DNA of 64,000 bases from Lunularia cruciata (GCA_948567375.1 OX419761.1:48894243-48958242), one strand, 5' to 3'; numbered from the stretch's first letter, positions 9,885 through 19,188 are shown. Notes: generated by a model from the letters alone, not told the origin. Program-made: numbers and translations.

Positions 9885-11034
9885 CAGCCAGTCAGTACGT
9901 CTTCCACTCCTACTACAATTACAGAGGATACTTGGGAGCCAGATTTTGGACCCAAGCTTACTGGAGAGGAAAGACGGAGGGTTTGGAGGTTCTTGAGGAG
10001 TCACACGAGTTGTTTTGCCTTCAGTATGAAGGATTTGGGTGCTCTAAAGGATACGGATTGAGCTGACTAGTGGACCTGGTATACGGATTGAGCTGACAAG
10101 TGACACACCAGTTTTCCGACGTCCTTATTGATATAGTGAGATGGAGAGGACATTGATTCAGAGCCGGAGTATTGACCTTTTTGAGGCTGGTTTGGTGGAG
10201 ATTTCACATGGAGAGTATGCATCAGCGACAGTGATGCCAGCCAAGAAGGATATGCATAGCAACTATACAGATAGGCGGATGTGTGGAGATTACCGTCCTT
10301 TCAACCGACAGACCAGGGCTGATCGGTATGCCATGCCTACACCGGAGGAGATTTTTGATGCGATTGGGCATGCAAAGGTCTTCAGTACTTTGGATCTTCA
10401 AGCGAGATATCATCAGTTGCCGATCAGGGAGGAAGATAAGTCCAAGACAACATTTTGGGCTATTGATCCTCACGGCAAGGATGTGTTATATCAGTGGAGG
10501 TTCTTACCATTTGGGTTGAAGAATGCTCCCGCTGAGTTCCAGAGGGTCATGGATAGGATCCTATCTGGATTGGATTTTGCTCGGTGCTATATTGATGACA
10601 TTTTGGTTTATAGCACTACTGTGGAGGAGCATGAGAGACAGTTGTTGGAGGTGTTTGAGAGGTTGAGATCTCATGGACTCAAATTACATCCTGGGAAGTG
10701 TAGGTTCTTCCATGAGCAGGTTGAGTATTTGGGTCACACTATCTACCCCGGAGGACTTGGTGTTCAGCAGACCAAGGTGGAGGCTATTGCATGTATTCCT
10801 TGGCCTACGAATGTGAGCAGAGTGCGAGCATTCCTTGGGTTGGCGAACTTCTATCGCCGCTATGTTAGAGGATTTAGTGCCATTGCCAAGGCCTTGACAA
10901 AGCTGACCAAGCTTACACAGGAGTGGTGTTGGGGAGATGAGCAGGAGAGAGCTTTTGTAGAGCTCAAGGAGAGGTTGACATCTGCTCCTATTTTGAGGAG
11001 ACCGATCAGGACGACCATTTCAGGTTCACACTGA
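9885..11034 (+). pseudogene. Reverse transcriptase (with upstream linker)
   Basis: From 9885 the MTase frame continues as a linker (TWEPDFGPKLTGEERRRVW). At 10051-10073 a 23-bp insertion copies sequence lying 30 bp downstream and shifts the frame; the new frame carries a TGA at 10129 and then reads open to 11034. The RT domain shows CGDYRPFNRQ, FSTLDLQARYHQ (first Asp, residue 85 of the 10141 frame), FLPFGLKNAPAEFQ and the catalytic YIDD (residues 150-153). The connection LANFYRRYVRGFS follows. It should copy element RNA into cDNA. The frame breaks again near 11010-11034, before RNase H. All catalytic aspartates are present. Confidence 0.93.
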
Positions 11035-11575
11035 TTGGAGTATGTTGGGGCTTGGAGCGGTGCTCACCCAACATGATGATGAGGAGAAGGAGTTTGTGGT
11101 GGCCTATGCTAGTCGCTCCAACAATTCAGCAGAGGCAAAGTATAGTTCATATGAGGGAGAGTGCTTGGCAGCAGTTTGGGCAGTAGCACATTTCCGATGT
11201 TACCTGTTTGGTAACCCCTTCACTCTCATCACTGATCATCAGCCACTGAAGTGGTTGATGGAGTCCGACAAGCTTTCAGGGAAGCTTGCACGATGGGCTC
11301 TGATTTTACAGGAGTATGATTTCACGGTTGTTCACAGACCTGGAGTGGTGAACCGTGATGCAGATGGGTTGAGTAGAAACCCATGTACCAGCCAGCAGGA
11401 TCAGACCGGAGCATGTTGGCATGGTGAGACAGATGAGGAGATGGTGCCAGGTTGGCGTGCATCGGCCTTTCTGTGTATATTTGTAGAGACTTTGGTGGTA
11501 TCTCTCTCAGCACATACAGGAGGAGTTATTGAGGTCACAGATCCAGAGAGTGAAGATATTGGTACAGTTCAGTGA
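11035..11575 (+). pseudogene. RNase H domain
   Basis: Reads in the frame that continues into integrase. The segment begins just after HTDWS, whose Asp is the first catalytic residue and sits at the frame break. It continues MLGLGAVLTQHDD, YASRSNNSAEAKYSSYEGECLA (catalytic Glu), LITDHQPLKWL (catalytic Asp) and VVNRDADGLSR (final Asp). This is the normal Ty3/gypsy RNase H of about 120 residues, which removes RNA from the hybrid during reverse transcription. About 50 spacer residues follow, then a TGA at 11573, probably a CGA codon changed by C to T, since the frame carries on into integrase. Confidence 0.9.
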
Positions 11576-13018
11576 GACATTCATGATGATGTCTTAGTGA
11601 TGGACTATCTTTGCATTGGTGTTGTGGGTGGCACAGTTGGGGCCAAGGAGAAAGACCGTGTTCTTCAGCGAGCCAGACGGTTCAGATTGGAGGGTAGACA
11701 CCTTTTGCGTGTATGGGAGGATGGTAGAGTGCGAGTAGTACCACTTCCATCACAGAGACCACAGTTGGTCCGTCATACTCATGAGGAGCTAGGACATTTT
11801 GGAGTAAAGCGTACATATAGCTTACTCCAGAGTCATTATTGGTGGCGCGGTATGCAGACCGAGGTACAGCAGTTTGTTGCCAGATGTGTGGTTTGTGACC
11901 GAGTTAGAGCATCATTCAATGCTCCTACGCCACAGTTACACCCATTACCTATCATGGGATTGGGTTACCGTTGGAGTTTGGACTTTGCCGGACCTTTACC
12001 ACTGACTGTGAGACATCATCGGTATGTTTTGGTGATGGTGAAGCACTTCTCCAAGTGGATTGAGTTGGTGGCACTTCCTGACAAGTCTAGTGAAGGGACA
12101 GCTTACTCGTTCCTGGATCGAGTTCTTAGTCATTTTGGTGCACCAGCTGAGGTTTTGACTGATCAAGGTATAGAGTTCTTGGGAGAGTTTCAGGTCTTGT
12201 GTGACAAGGCTTTGATTGATCATCGTACTACATCCCGAGATCACCCTGAGGCAGATGGCTTAGCAGAGAGAGTGGTTCAGACGGTGAAGAGAGGATTGCA
12301 AAAGTATGGTTTGCAGAGAGGCCACTTGGGAGATTGGGATCTCCAGTTACCTTGGTTGGCCATGGGCTATCGGTTCAGCCGGCAAGCCTCCTTAGCATCC
12401 TTCTCTCCATACTTTCTACTCTATGGACGAGATCCAGATTTACCTGCAGCCATTCGTCGAGATGCCACTGTAGTTTTGGACTTGGATGGCCCCAATGTAT
12501 GGATGAGCGCATGTTCTCAGTGGGTAGAGATCTTTCGGAGAGTGATGCCGTTGGCCTTTGAGAACTTGGCGATTGCTCAGCATAGAGATACTTTATGCTA
12601 TGCTACCATTCGAGGAGGAGGTTATAGACCCTCGATCCGTCGATTTCATCCAGGTGACTATGTATATCTACAGCAGACAGCACCGACGACACTTGATGTT
12701 TCTACAGGCTGCACTATCTTGAGAGTGCGCGAGGTTTTGACATTTGGAGTCCTTGTGTTAGAAGGACGTGATGGTGTTGTTTGGAAGGATCATGTGCGCA
12801 ATTGTGCGCCATGCCACCTTCCAAACATTGATGGTACTATGGACCCAAGCTTGGCACTTGTACGTGCAGGCTTGAGGTGTATGTTATGTGGCTCTTCTGG
12901 TGGAGCTGCTACTATGTTAGTGTGTGATAGCTGTTCGAGAGGATGGCATATGGCATGTATGACTCCTCCCCTCACGGTGGTTCCTCAAGGACAATGGTTA
13001 TGTCCTAGATGTACTTGA
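11576..13018 (+). CDS. Integrase with C-terminal PHD finger (uninterrupted 473-codon part)
   Basis: Longest intact frame of the element (11597-13018). The zinc-binding head is H62-x4-H67-x29-C97-x2-C100. The DDE core has D129 (SLDFAGP), D189 (LTDQGIEF) and E224 (DGLAERVVQT), a spacing of 35 between the last two. A GPY/F-like C-terminal region follows (FHPGDYVYLQQ, CTILRVREV). At residues 423-473 there is a C4HC3 PHD finger: C428, C431, C443, C446, H451, C454, C469, C472, with Trp467 before the last Cys pair. The stop TGA at 13016 follows immediately. Integrase inserts cDNA; a PHD finger usually reads the histone H3 tail, so it may aim integration, in the place a chromodomain holds in chromoviruses. 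The start is a cleavage product of the polyprotein, not a true initiation site. Confidence 0.93.
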   Translation, partial: DIHDDVLVMDYLCIGVVGGTVGAKEKDRVLQRARRFRLEGRHLLRVWEDGRVRVVPLPSQRPQLVRHTHEELGHFGVKRTYSLLQSHYWWRGMQTEVQQFVARCVVCDRVRASFNAPTPQLHPLPIMGLGYRWSLDFAGPLPLTVRHHRYVLVMVKHFSKWIELVALPDKSSEGTAYSFLDRVLSHFGAPAEVLTDQGIEFLGEFQVLCDKALIDHRTTSRDHPEADGLAERVVQTVKRGLQKYGLQRGHLGDWDLQLPWLAMGYRFSRQASLASFSPYFLLYGRDPDLPAAIRRDATVVLDLDGPNVWMSACSQWVEIFRRVMPLAFENLAIAQHRDTLCYATIRGGGYRPSIRRFHPGDYVYLQQTAPTTLDVSTGCTILRVREVLTFGVLVLEGRDGVVWKDHVRNCAPCHLPNIDGTMDPSLALVRAGLRCMLCGSSGGAATMLVCDSCSRGWHMACMTPPLTVVPQGQWLCPRCT

Positions 13019-13186
13019 CCTATAGCTAGTTCATTCTTTATATGGTATAGATTGCAGACATGCGACTAACAATGGGGCTCCATAGCACCCGGCCTCCTGA
13101 TCTTTGCCCATTAGAGGGTATACCATATACTTAGAGTAGATGGCTATCTGGAGTTAGAGGGACCTAACCGCCAACTAGGGGGGCGA
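13019..13186 (+). other. 3' untranslated region with polypurine tract
   Basis: Non-coding stretch after integrase. It ends in a purine-rich run around 13174-13186 (CTAGGGGGGCGA), directly in front of B1. A polypurine tract normally marks where plus-strand DNA synthesis starts and the 3' LTR begins, which suggests that the reverse-transcribed LTR starts at B1. Confidence 0.6.
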
Positions 13187-13292
13187 TTGTGGCACTTTAG
13201 AGTCTATGTATGACTTATGTGTGCGTTGTGCTTTTATAGTGTATGATGTTGACAGCGATGTATGTTGTGTAGCGATGTATATATGCACGACA
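13187..13292 (+). repeat. Repeat B1
   Basis: 106 bp, starts TTGTGGCAC and ends CACGACA. The copy B2 at 13744-13849 differs at one position that I can see. It contains a TATATA (13278-13283 region) close to its 3' end. It is separated from A2 by GC. Confidence 0.92.
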
Positions 13293-13298
13293 GCTGTC
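13289..13298 (+). other. 10-bp palindrome at the B1/A2 junction
   Basis: GACAGCTGTC is a perfect palindrome across B1-GC-A2. It equals the element's right end (GACA), two bases (GC) and its left end (TGTC), so it looks like a circle junction of the integrated termini. Confidence 0.8.
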
Positions 13299-13743
13299 AC
13301 GCCATTTGTAGTTCCGCATCTAGATGCTCGAACACTAGAGTTCCAGTGATGGTAGTTAGAGTTATTCTAGCAGTTTCTCAGGGACTACTTTCTGACGGTT
13401 AGATTTTGTGTTCGGGGTACTGACTTCACGGTGGAACCCACCGTCACTTTGCACCGTTTGCACCGTCGAGTGTGCCGTCAGCGGAACCGTTAGGGTTTTA
13501 GGGCTAGCTTGAGTCCAGGGGGTATAGTTTTGAAGTGAGCTCCAGAGAGCTCACTTCTCTGATGTTGAGCCTTCGAGTTCCTGGCTATGGTGGACAGAGG
13601 CCGGCGAGCGTCACCTGGATTCTCTATGCTTGAGTGGGTGTGGCTTGACTGTAATCAGTGCCCAATTGTTGGCAGTTTATAGAGTGACAGATCAAGTACT
13701 AATCTGAGTTGAGTTGAGTTGAAAGTGTTAAGCAATCTGATTA
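13295..13743 (+). repeat. Repeat A2 (3' LTR-like)
   Basis: 449 bp, matching A1 over its full length with about 15 differences, most of them CpG or CNG transitions. It lies between B1 (via GC) and B2. Confidence 0.93.
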
Positions 13744-13849
13744 TTGTGGCACTTTAGAGTCTATGTATGACTTATGTGTGAGTTGTGCTTTTATAGTGTA
13801 TGATGTTGACAGCGATGTATGTTGTGTAGCGATGTATATATGCACGACA
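13744..13849 (+). repeat. Repeat B2 (right end of the insertion)
   Basis: Second copy of B, directly after A2. Its last base is the element's right end, followed by TCCC and old-element sequence. The A2/B2 boundary (CTGATTA/TTGTGG) resembles an LTR-LTR joint with two or so bases lost. Confidence 0.9.
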
Positions 13850-13980
13850 TCCCAAGTGGACCAAGGGTGTAATCCAAGTAGCCCATGCTCACTTGGATGG
13901 ACTCTAAGTAGACCACTCTCCCTAGTAGCTATTGGTTGTGTCCCAAGAATACCATGTCCACGTGGTCCATCGCCCCACAA
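13850..13980 (-). pseudogene. Old element: fragment of the MTase-RT linker
   Basis: Reverse complement of about 9645-9766 of the plus copy, including the GLLGxHP peptide-repeat region. It continues on one side into 3911 (across the plus insertion) and on the other into 24521 (across the chromovirus insertion). It is the bridge that proves a single old element was cut twice. Confidence 0.9.
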
Positions 13981-14404
13981 CGTAACAATATGGAGTTTAG
14001 CGACAAAGTTAGTTGGGCTTACAAAGTAAGACATAAGACAAATTAGCCTAGAATATTCCGGAAGTATCTAAGAAGCTGCTTGGGAAGCTTCCTGGCTAGT
14101 TTAGCTTACACCTCAAGTAAGTAGCTTCTAGAAGGAAGCTTCTAGAAGCTCTAACTAGCTTAGCATGCACGCCAAGTAGGCGACTTCTAGAAGGAAGCTT
14201 CTTGAGAAGCTTCCTAGTTAACATGGCGTGCACTCTAAGAAAGTGGCTTGAGGAAGCTTCTTGAGAAGCTTCTCAAAGGCCTTGTATGCTACCTATAAAT
14301 ACCAAGCCAAAGCTCATGCTAGGTATTTGGAGTTTTCTCTCATTCAAGTGTCCCAGTGTGAGTTTCTATTCTCCTATTTCTCTCCTTGGATTTGGTCTTT
14401 TACA
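13981..14404 (+). repeat. Chromovirus LTR a
   Basis: About 424 bp, ends CTTTTACA. U3 is dense in GAAGCTTC and CTTCTAGAAG modules (14125-14215). A TATAAAT box is at 14294-14300. Confidence 0.92.
14125..14300 (+). promoter_or_regulatory. Heat-shock-element-like cluster and TATA box in LTR a
   Basis: GGAAGCTTCTAGAAG at 14134-14148 is three contiguous nGAAn/nTTCn modules in alternating orientation, the heat-shock-element consensus. Similar runs continue to 14215. The TATAAAT at 14294 lies downstream, as in a heat-driven promoter. LTR c has a perfect three-module run (24254-24268). Confidence 0.6.
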
Positions 14405-14417
14405 TTGGTATTAGAGT
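14405..14417 (+). other. tRNA-type primer-binding site
   Basis: TTGGTATTAGAG follows LTR a directly. TGGTATTAGAG is one base from the plant initiator-tRNA-Met site TGGTATCAGAG. The second internal region (from 19578) has lost this site. Confidence 0.75.
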
Positions 14418-14423
14418 AGGAAT

Positions 14424-15595
14424 GGGATGGATGGAATTTATGGACCACCAACTCCACTTCCACCAAACCATTGGGATTTTTGCGTCCAAATACTACCCAA
14501 GCATCATTTCATACAATTCATCACCTCGCACTTTGGACAAGATTTTCTACATATGATCACCATATTTGAGGAACCCTTGGTGCTTCCGGTTTTAACTTAT
14601 GTAGAATGGTGGATGTGTTGTTTCTATGTGTTAATAAATAAGATAGATTGGGAGTGATGTGATAGAGTAGCAACCATGGCTGCAATACTCGATATTATCC
14701 TTGCTATGCAGCAACAAATCAAGCACCTTACTCGATTGTTGGATGAACGAGATCTTTGATGACAAGAGCAAGTGGAGAGTGTACCAATTTGAGAAGGAGA
14801 AGATCAGATCAGATTCCCTAAACCCAAGGTATTTGAAGGCAAGAATATTTTGGGTGCAATAGAGAATTTTGTGTTTGATTGTGAATGTTATTTTGAAGCT
14901 ACCAATCTACAAGATGAGTGGACACAGATTCTCTTGGCTTCTAGCTAATTGGATGGAGTAGCAAAGCTATGGTGGAGATTCCGAGTGGAGCAAGGTAAAC
15001 AACAAATGTTTGCACTAATCTTGACATGGGTAGAATTCAAGAGCACAATAATTAGTCAGTTCCAAGCTATAAATGCCACACAAGCTACATGGGATAAGTT
15101 GACAGAGTTGAAACAGATTGGCTCTGTAAGAAGTTACATCATGCAATTCCAAAACACCGTCATGCAAACTCTAGATATATTGGAAGGTGAAGCTCAGGAT
15201 TGATTTTTCTAAGGCTTGAAGGCGAGAACCAAATTAGAGGTAACCATGCAAGAGCCACAACACTTGGAGGAAGCCATGCGGTTGGCCAAACATTTTGATT
15301 CCTTGGTAGCAACAACTTGGTCTCGACCTCGACATAGAGCCTACCAATACACTACACACAAGTGGATGAGCTAGCACCAATGGAGATTGATGCCATTCAA
15401 CAAAGACCACTTGGCATGGCAAATAAAGAGAAATTGCAACAAAATGGTGGTTGTTTTTATTGTTGCCAATTGGAGCATCACATTGTTGAATGTCCACTCA
15501 AGAATGGATGACCTCGACAAGTTGCCCAAGTGGAAGTTGTGGAGCGGAATGATTAGGGAAACAAAGAATCCTAGGAGATTTTGACCCGCCTATGG
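14424..15595 (+). pseudogene. Chromovirus copy 1: gag
   Basis: Degraded gag. The N-terminal part reads MDGIYGPP from 14427. The retrotransposon-gag core appears at 14949-15203 (DGVAKLWWRFRVEQ, SYIMQFQNTVMQTLD). A zinc knuckle CFYCCQLEHHIVEC (CX2CX4HX4C) can be read at about 15450-15495, in a frame different from the longest open one. Several stops and frameshifts separate these parts. Confidence 0.8.
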
Positions 15596-15659
15596 AGCTT
15601 GATTAGTTCCAATGGGATTGAAGTCTCGACCTATGCAAGTTTGCTTCACTTGCAAGGTA

Positions 15660-15991
15660 CGATATCTAATTAGGGTTGTAGGATTTTGGTTGATTCTGGA
15701 AGTTCAAAGAATTGCATGTCTATGCAAGTAGCAAAGGAATTGGGTATTCCTATCAAGCTAGTGATTGGAAGTAGTTTGATGATGGAGGATGGTAGAAAGG
15801 GTTCTGTATTCCGCACCTTGCATTCTATTACCTTCAAGATTGGGAAGGAGTATTTGGAGTGTATGAGGTTTGTAGTAGCATCTCTACACTATGATATCAT
15901 TCTGGGTCTACCTTGGCTTGAATGTCATAAGGATCAATTTGATTGGACCCGACGCCAAATTCAAGTACAACACCAAGGTATGAATTTTTGA
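15660..15991 (+). pseudogene. Chromovirus copy 1: aspartic protease
   Basis: Open domain with active site VDSGSSKNCMS and the C-terminal signature DIILGLPWLECH, about 100 residues, a normal retropepsin size. It is the best-kept domain of this copy. The spacer to RT (16001-16440) contains repeated QDGKxxxKxxxEKAWK-like segments of about 30 residues. Confidence 0.87.
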
Positions 15992-16344
15992 TTAGGTTGT
16001 TTGGCACCTCTAAGTAAGACACCTAAGAATAGTCAATCCCAAGATGGGAAGTTTGTCGAGAAGGTAGCCATAGAGCAAACCTTGAAGGGAGTGGAGTCCC
16101 AAGATGGGAAACTTGACAAGAAGGAAACCATGGAGAAAGCTTGGAAGAGAGATGCGTCCCTGGAAGGGAAGTTTGTTAGTAAAGCAGCCATAGAGCAAGC
16201 TTTGGAGGAAGATCAGTTTGTATTTGGGGTGTAGATCAAGCCGATTGCACAAGAACAATCGAAGGAGGCCAAGAGCCTCATCAAGCAATGGTTGATCGGA
16301 TAGTTCAAGAGTTTGCAGACGTGTTTCTAGATGATCTGCCAAAG

Positions 16345-17381
16345 GGATTACTCTCCAATCAAGGTATGCCCTTCAAAATCAAGTTATTTCCAAGGAGTAC
16401 TCCAGTGAGTAGATTGATCTATCAGCTCTCACCAAAGGAGTTGGAGGAGTTGTGAACAACACTTACAGAGTTGTTGGAGAAGGACAACATAATACATCTC
16501 TTTGGGGAGCACTGGTACTATTTGTTCCAAAGAAGGATGAAGGACTTCATTTTTGTATTGATTATCGTGGGCTCAATAAGCAAATTGTGAAGAATGCATA
16601 TCCCTTGCCTTGGATCAATGAATTGCTTGATCAACTAAGTGGAGCACGTTACTTTTCCAAGTTGGATCTTTGCAGCGGCTATTGGCAAATTCCTATTCAT
16701 AGAGAGGATGTGAAAAAGATTGCCTTTCGTACAAGGTATGGGCATTTTGAGTGGAGAGTTCTATCTTTTGGACTCACTAATGCTCTAGTAGTCTTCATGG
16801 ATAAGATGCATTGGGTATTGGATGGACTATTGGATTGGTTTGTGGTGGTGTTCTTGGATGATATCTTAATTTATAGTAAGATAGAGGCAAAACATGTGAA
16901 TCATGTGCGAGAAGTCCTAAGACAACTACGACAATGGAAATTTTACTCCAAGAAGTTGAAGTGTGCCTTTTGGCAAAAGGAGGTTACCTTCTTGGGTCAT
17001 AAGATCTCATCAGAGGGGATCAAGATGGAAGGAGAGAAAATCAAGGCCATTAACAATTGGTCTACCCCAAAGGATGCTACAAAAGTATAGGCATTCAATG
17101 GATTGGCCAATTTTTATCGACTGTTCATCCATTATTATGCTCATATGGTTGCACCATTGACTGACCTCTTGGAGAAGAACTCAAGCTTCCAATGGACCAC
17201 CAAGCATGAAGAAGCATTCCAAAAGTTAAAGCATATGGTGTCCTCAAGACCCATTCTTCAACCATATGATCCTCAACTACCTTGTGTGGCTTATTTTGAT
17301 GCTTCTAACTTTGCAATTGGAGTCATCTTGCAACAAGACTTCCCAGATGGACTCCATCTTGTTGCCTTTGTGTCTCACTGA
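16345..17381 (+). pseudogene. Chromovirus copy 1: reverse transcriptase and RNase H start
   Basis: RT shows FCIDYRGLNKQ, FSKLDLCSGYWQIPI (first Asp), LSFGLTNA and the catalytic FLDDILIYS (16855-16880), the FLDD form usual in chromoviruses. A TAG at 17088 (expected Gln) and further stops interrupt it. RNase H begins around 17260 (VAYFDASNFAIGVIL, catalytic Asp) and breaks at a TGA (17379) where the second internal region has CGC/CGA arginines. Confidence 0.88.
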
Positions 17382-18902
17382 CTCAACATGGTTGAACAAA
17401 ACTGCTCTACTTGAGATCAAGAACAACTTGCAATGGTATACATCACCAAGGTATGGAGGCATTACCTCTTGGGGAAACAAGTGATCATGCGAACTGATCA
17501 CAAACCATTGTTGCAGACCTTACACTTGGAACACATGAAGAGTCGACATCATCAATGGAAAGAACAACTCCAACTATATGACATCAAACTTGAATACAAA
17601 CCAGGTCGGTTCCATGTCATCCTTGATGCTTTATCACAACTACCTGATTTGAAGTCTCTTCCTCTCATCATAGTGGCAATAACAACGGTGTCAATTGACT
17701 CCAAGGTCCAAAACGAGTTTCAATCAGCTCTACACCAAGATCCCTTCTTCCAAATGATACATGGTTGCCTTACGGCATGCGATAAGGAGTACAACACCTT
17801 CTCCATCAAGGAGGGTCTTTTATTCCATGAGGACCGGATTTATGTTCCAACTAAAGGTGATCTTTGACTTGTGTGCCTTCAAGAAGCCCATGATTTACCC
17901 ATTGCTAGTCACATGGGTGTAGACAAGACCTTGGGCACCCTCCAACGTCAATGGTGGTGGCCCAACATGACACAAGATGTTTGAGAATTTGTCCAATTGT
18001 GTGAGAGTTGCCAAAATAACGAGGCCAGCAACCAGAAGCCGAGTGGACTCCTTCAACTACTCGCCATTCCATCCGCTCGTTGGGAGCATGTGAGTTTGGA
18101 TCTCATCACATCCTTGCCAAAGACAAAACAAGGACACACCGCAATCATGGTGTTTGTGGATAAACTTAGTAAGCAAATCCACTTGGCACCAACCTTTGAT
18201 ATTGTGGATGCTCCAACCTTAGCACAAATCTACTTCAACAATATCTTCAAGCATCATGAGATGCCACGTGTACTCATCTTTGACCGTGATCCTTGATTTA
18301 CCTAAAAATTTTGGCAAGCACTCTTCCAGATACTTGGCACCAAGCTTGCTTTGTCCATGGCCTATCATCCTCAAACTAATGGACAAACCGAATGTGAAAA
18401 TTATACATTGGAGGATATGTTGCATCCCTTTGTCAATGTCCACCATACCAATTGGGATGAATGTCTTGCAACTACAAAATTTGCCTACAACAATTCCAAA
18501 CAGGCAAGCTCCGGATTTTCTCCTTTCTTTCTCAATTTTAGCCAAGATCCGCTTGTTCTAGATTCTCTTCTTGCTCCCCCTCCATCTCAAGTTCCTCATA
18601 CTTCCACATTCTTGACCATTATATCCCAATCTCTCCAACAAGCCAAGTCTCACCTCCTTGTTGCTCAAAATTGCCAAAAACAATATGCGAACCACCATCG
18701 TTGTGATCTCACCTTTGAAGTTGGTGATAAAGTCATGCTTTCCTCTAGTAACCTCCCTCTCCCACTTGATACCCAAGTTTGTAAACTTGCCCCTAATTGG
18801 ATAGGACCCTTTGATTTCACCCAAATTGTCTCTCTTATTGCTTCTCGACTTGCCTTGCCTTGTCACATGTGTATCTATCCTGTCTTTATGTTTTCAAGTT
18901 GA
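17382..18902 (+). pseudogene. Chromovirus copy 1: RNase H end and integrase
   Basis: 17433-17867 holds the RNase H end (RTDHKPLLQTL, catalytic Asp) and the integrase N-terminus. After a TGA at 17865 the zinc-binding head is seen (SHMGVDKTL ... CESCQ). The core has LDLITSLP (first Asp), FDRDP (second Asp, followed by TGA) and NGQTECENYTLE (Glu). The C-terminal part to 18902 includes GPF-type residues (NWIGPFDFTQI). Four or more stops disrupt it, and several are shared with the other copies in the window. Confidence 0.88.
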
Positions 18903-18977
18903 AACCCTTTGTTCCTAACCCCTCTTCTCTTTCCTCTTGAGTCCAACCTCCTCCTCCTCTTGTCCATATCAATGATC

Positions 18978-19150
18978 ATGAGGAGTATGAAGTTGATTGT
19001 ATCCTTGCACGTCGCCATATTCAACAAGGTTGTCGCCAACATACGGAGTACAAGGTTCTTTGGAAAGGGTATCCCCTTCATAATACCACATGGGAACCCT
19101 TTCTCACCTCCAGAATACATAGACGGCCATCCAATAATTTGAAGCTTCAC
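18978..19150 (+). pseudogene. Chromovirus copy 1: chromodomain
   Basis: Reads EEYEVDCILARRHIQQG then EYKVLWKGYPLHNTTWEPF. The three chromodomain aromatic positions (Y, W, W) are recognisable. Such domains bind H3K9-methylated histone and bias insertion to heterochromatin. A frame change near 18905 separates it from integrase. Confidence 0.85.
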
Positions 19151-19188
19151 TGGCAACGAGGACGTCACCAACTAGCAACGGAGGAATA

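Larger units (their letters stand above)
3912..13849 (+). mobile_element. MTase/PHD Ty3-gypsy element with A1-internal-B1-A2-B2 termini
   Basis: A 9938-bp insertion in the old minus-strand copy of its own family. The left terminus reads TGTCACG and the right terminus CACGACA, giving TGTC/GACA inverted ends. Flanks are TCCC on both sides (3908-3911, 13850-13853); ATCCC if the end is placed one base earlier. Old-element sequence resumes exactly at 13850, so the boundaries are secure. Contents are repeat A1, self-priming site, leader, gag, protease, DNMT3-like MTase, RT, RNase H, integrase with PHD finger, purine tract, B1, A2 and B2. By eye A1 and A2 differ at about 15 of 449 positions, mostly C/T or G/A, and B1 and B2 at one of 106. 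The coding frame is broken by stops and two frameshifts, so this copy cannot be autonomous. Confidence 0.9.

Noticed and set aside
3912..13849. A tyrosine-recombinase DIRS/PAT element, suggested by the split repeats
   Set aside because: The element codes a DDE integrase with D129, D189 and E224, has target duplications, and shows no recombinase.
14600..14660. A tRNA gene near chromovirus LTRs, suggested by TGGTATTAGAG
   Set aside because: Only the 3'-end complement is present, directly after the LTR. No cloverleaf; it is a primer-binding site at 14405.
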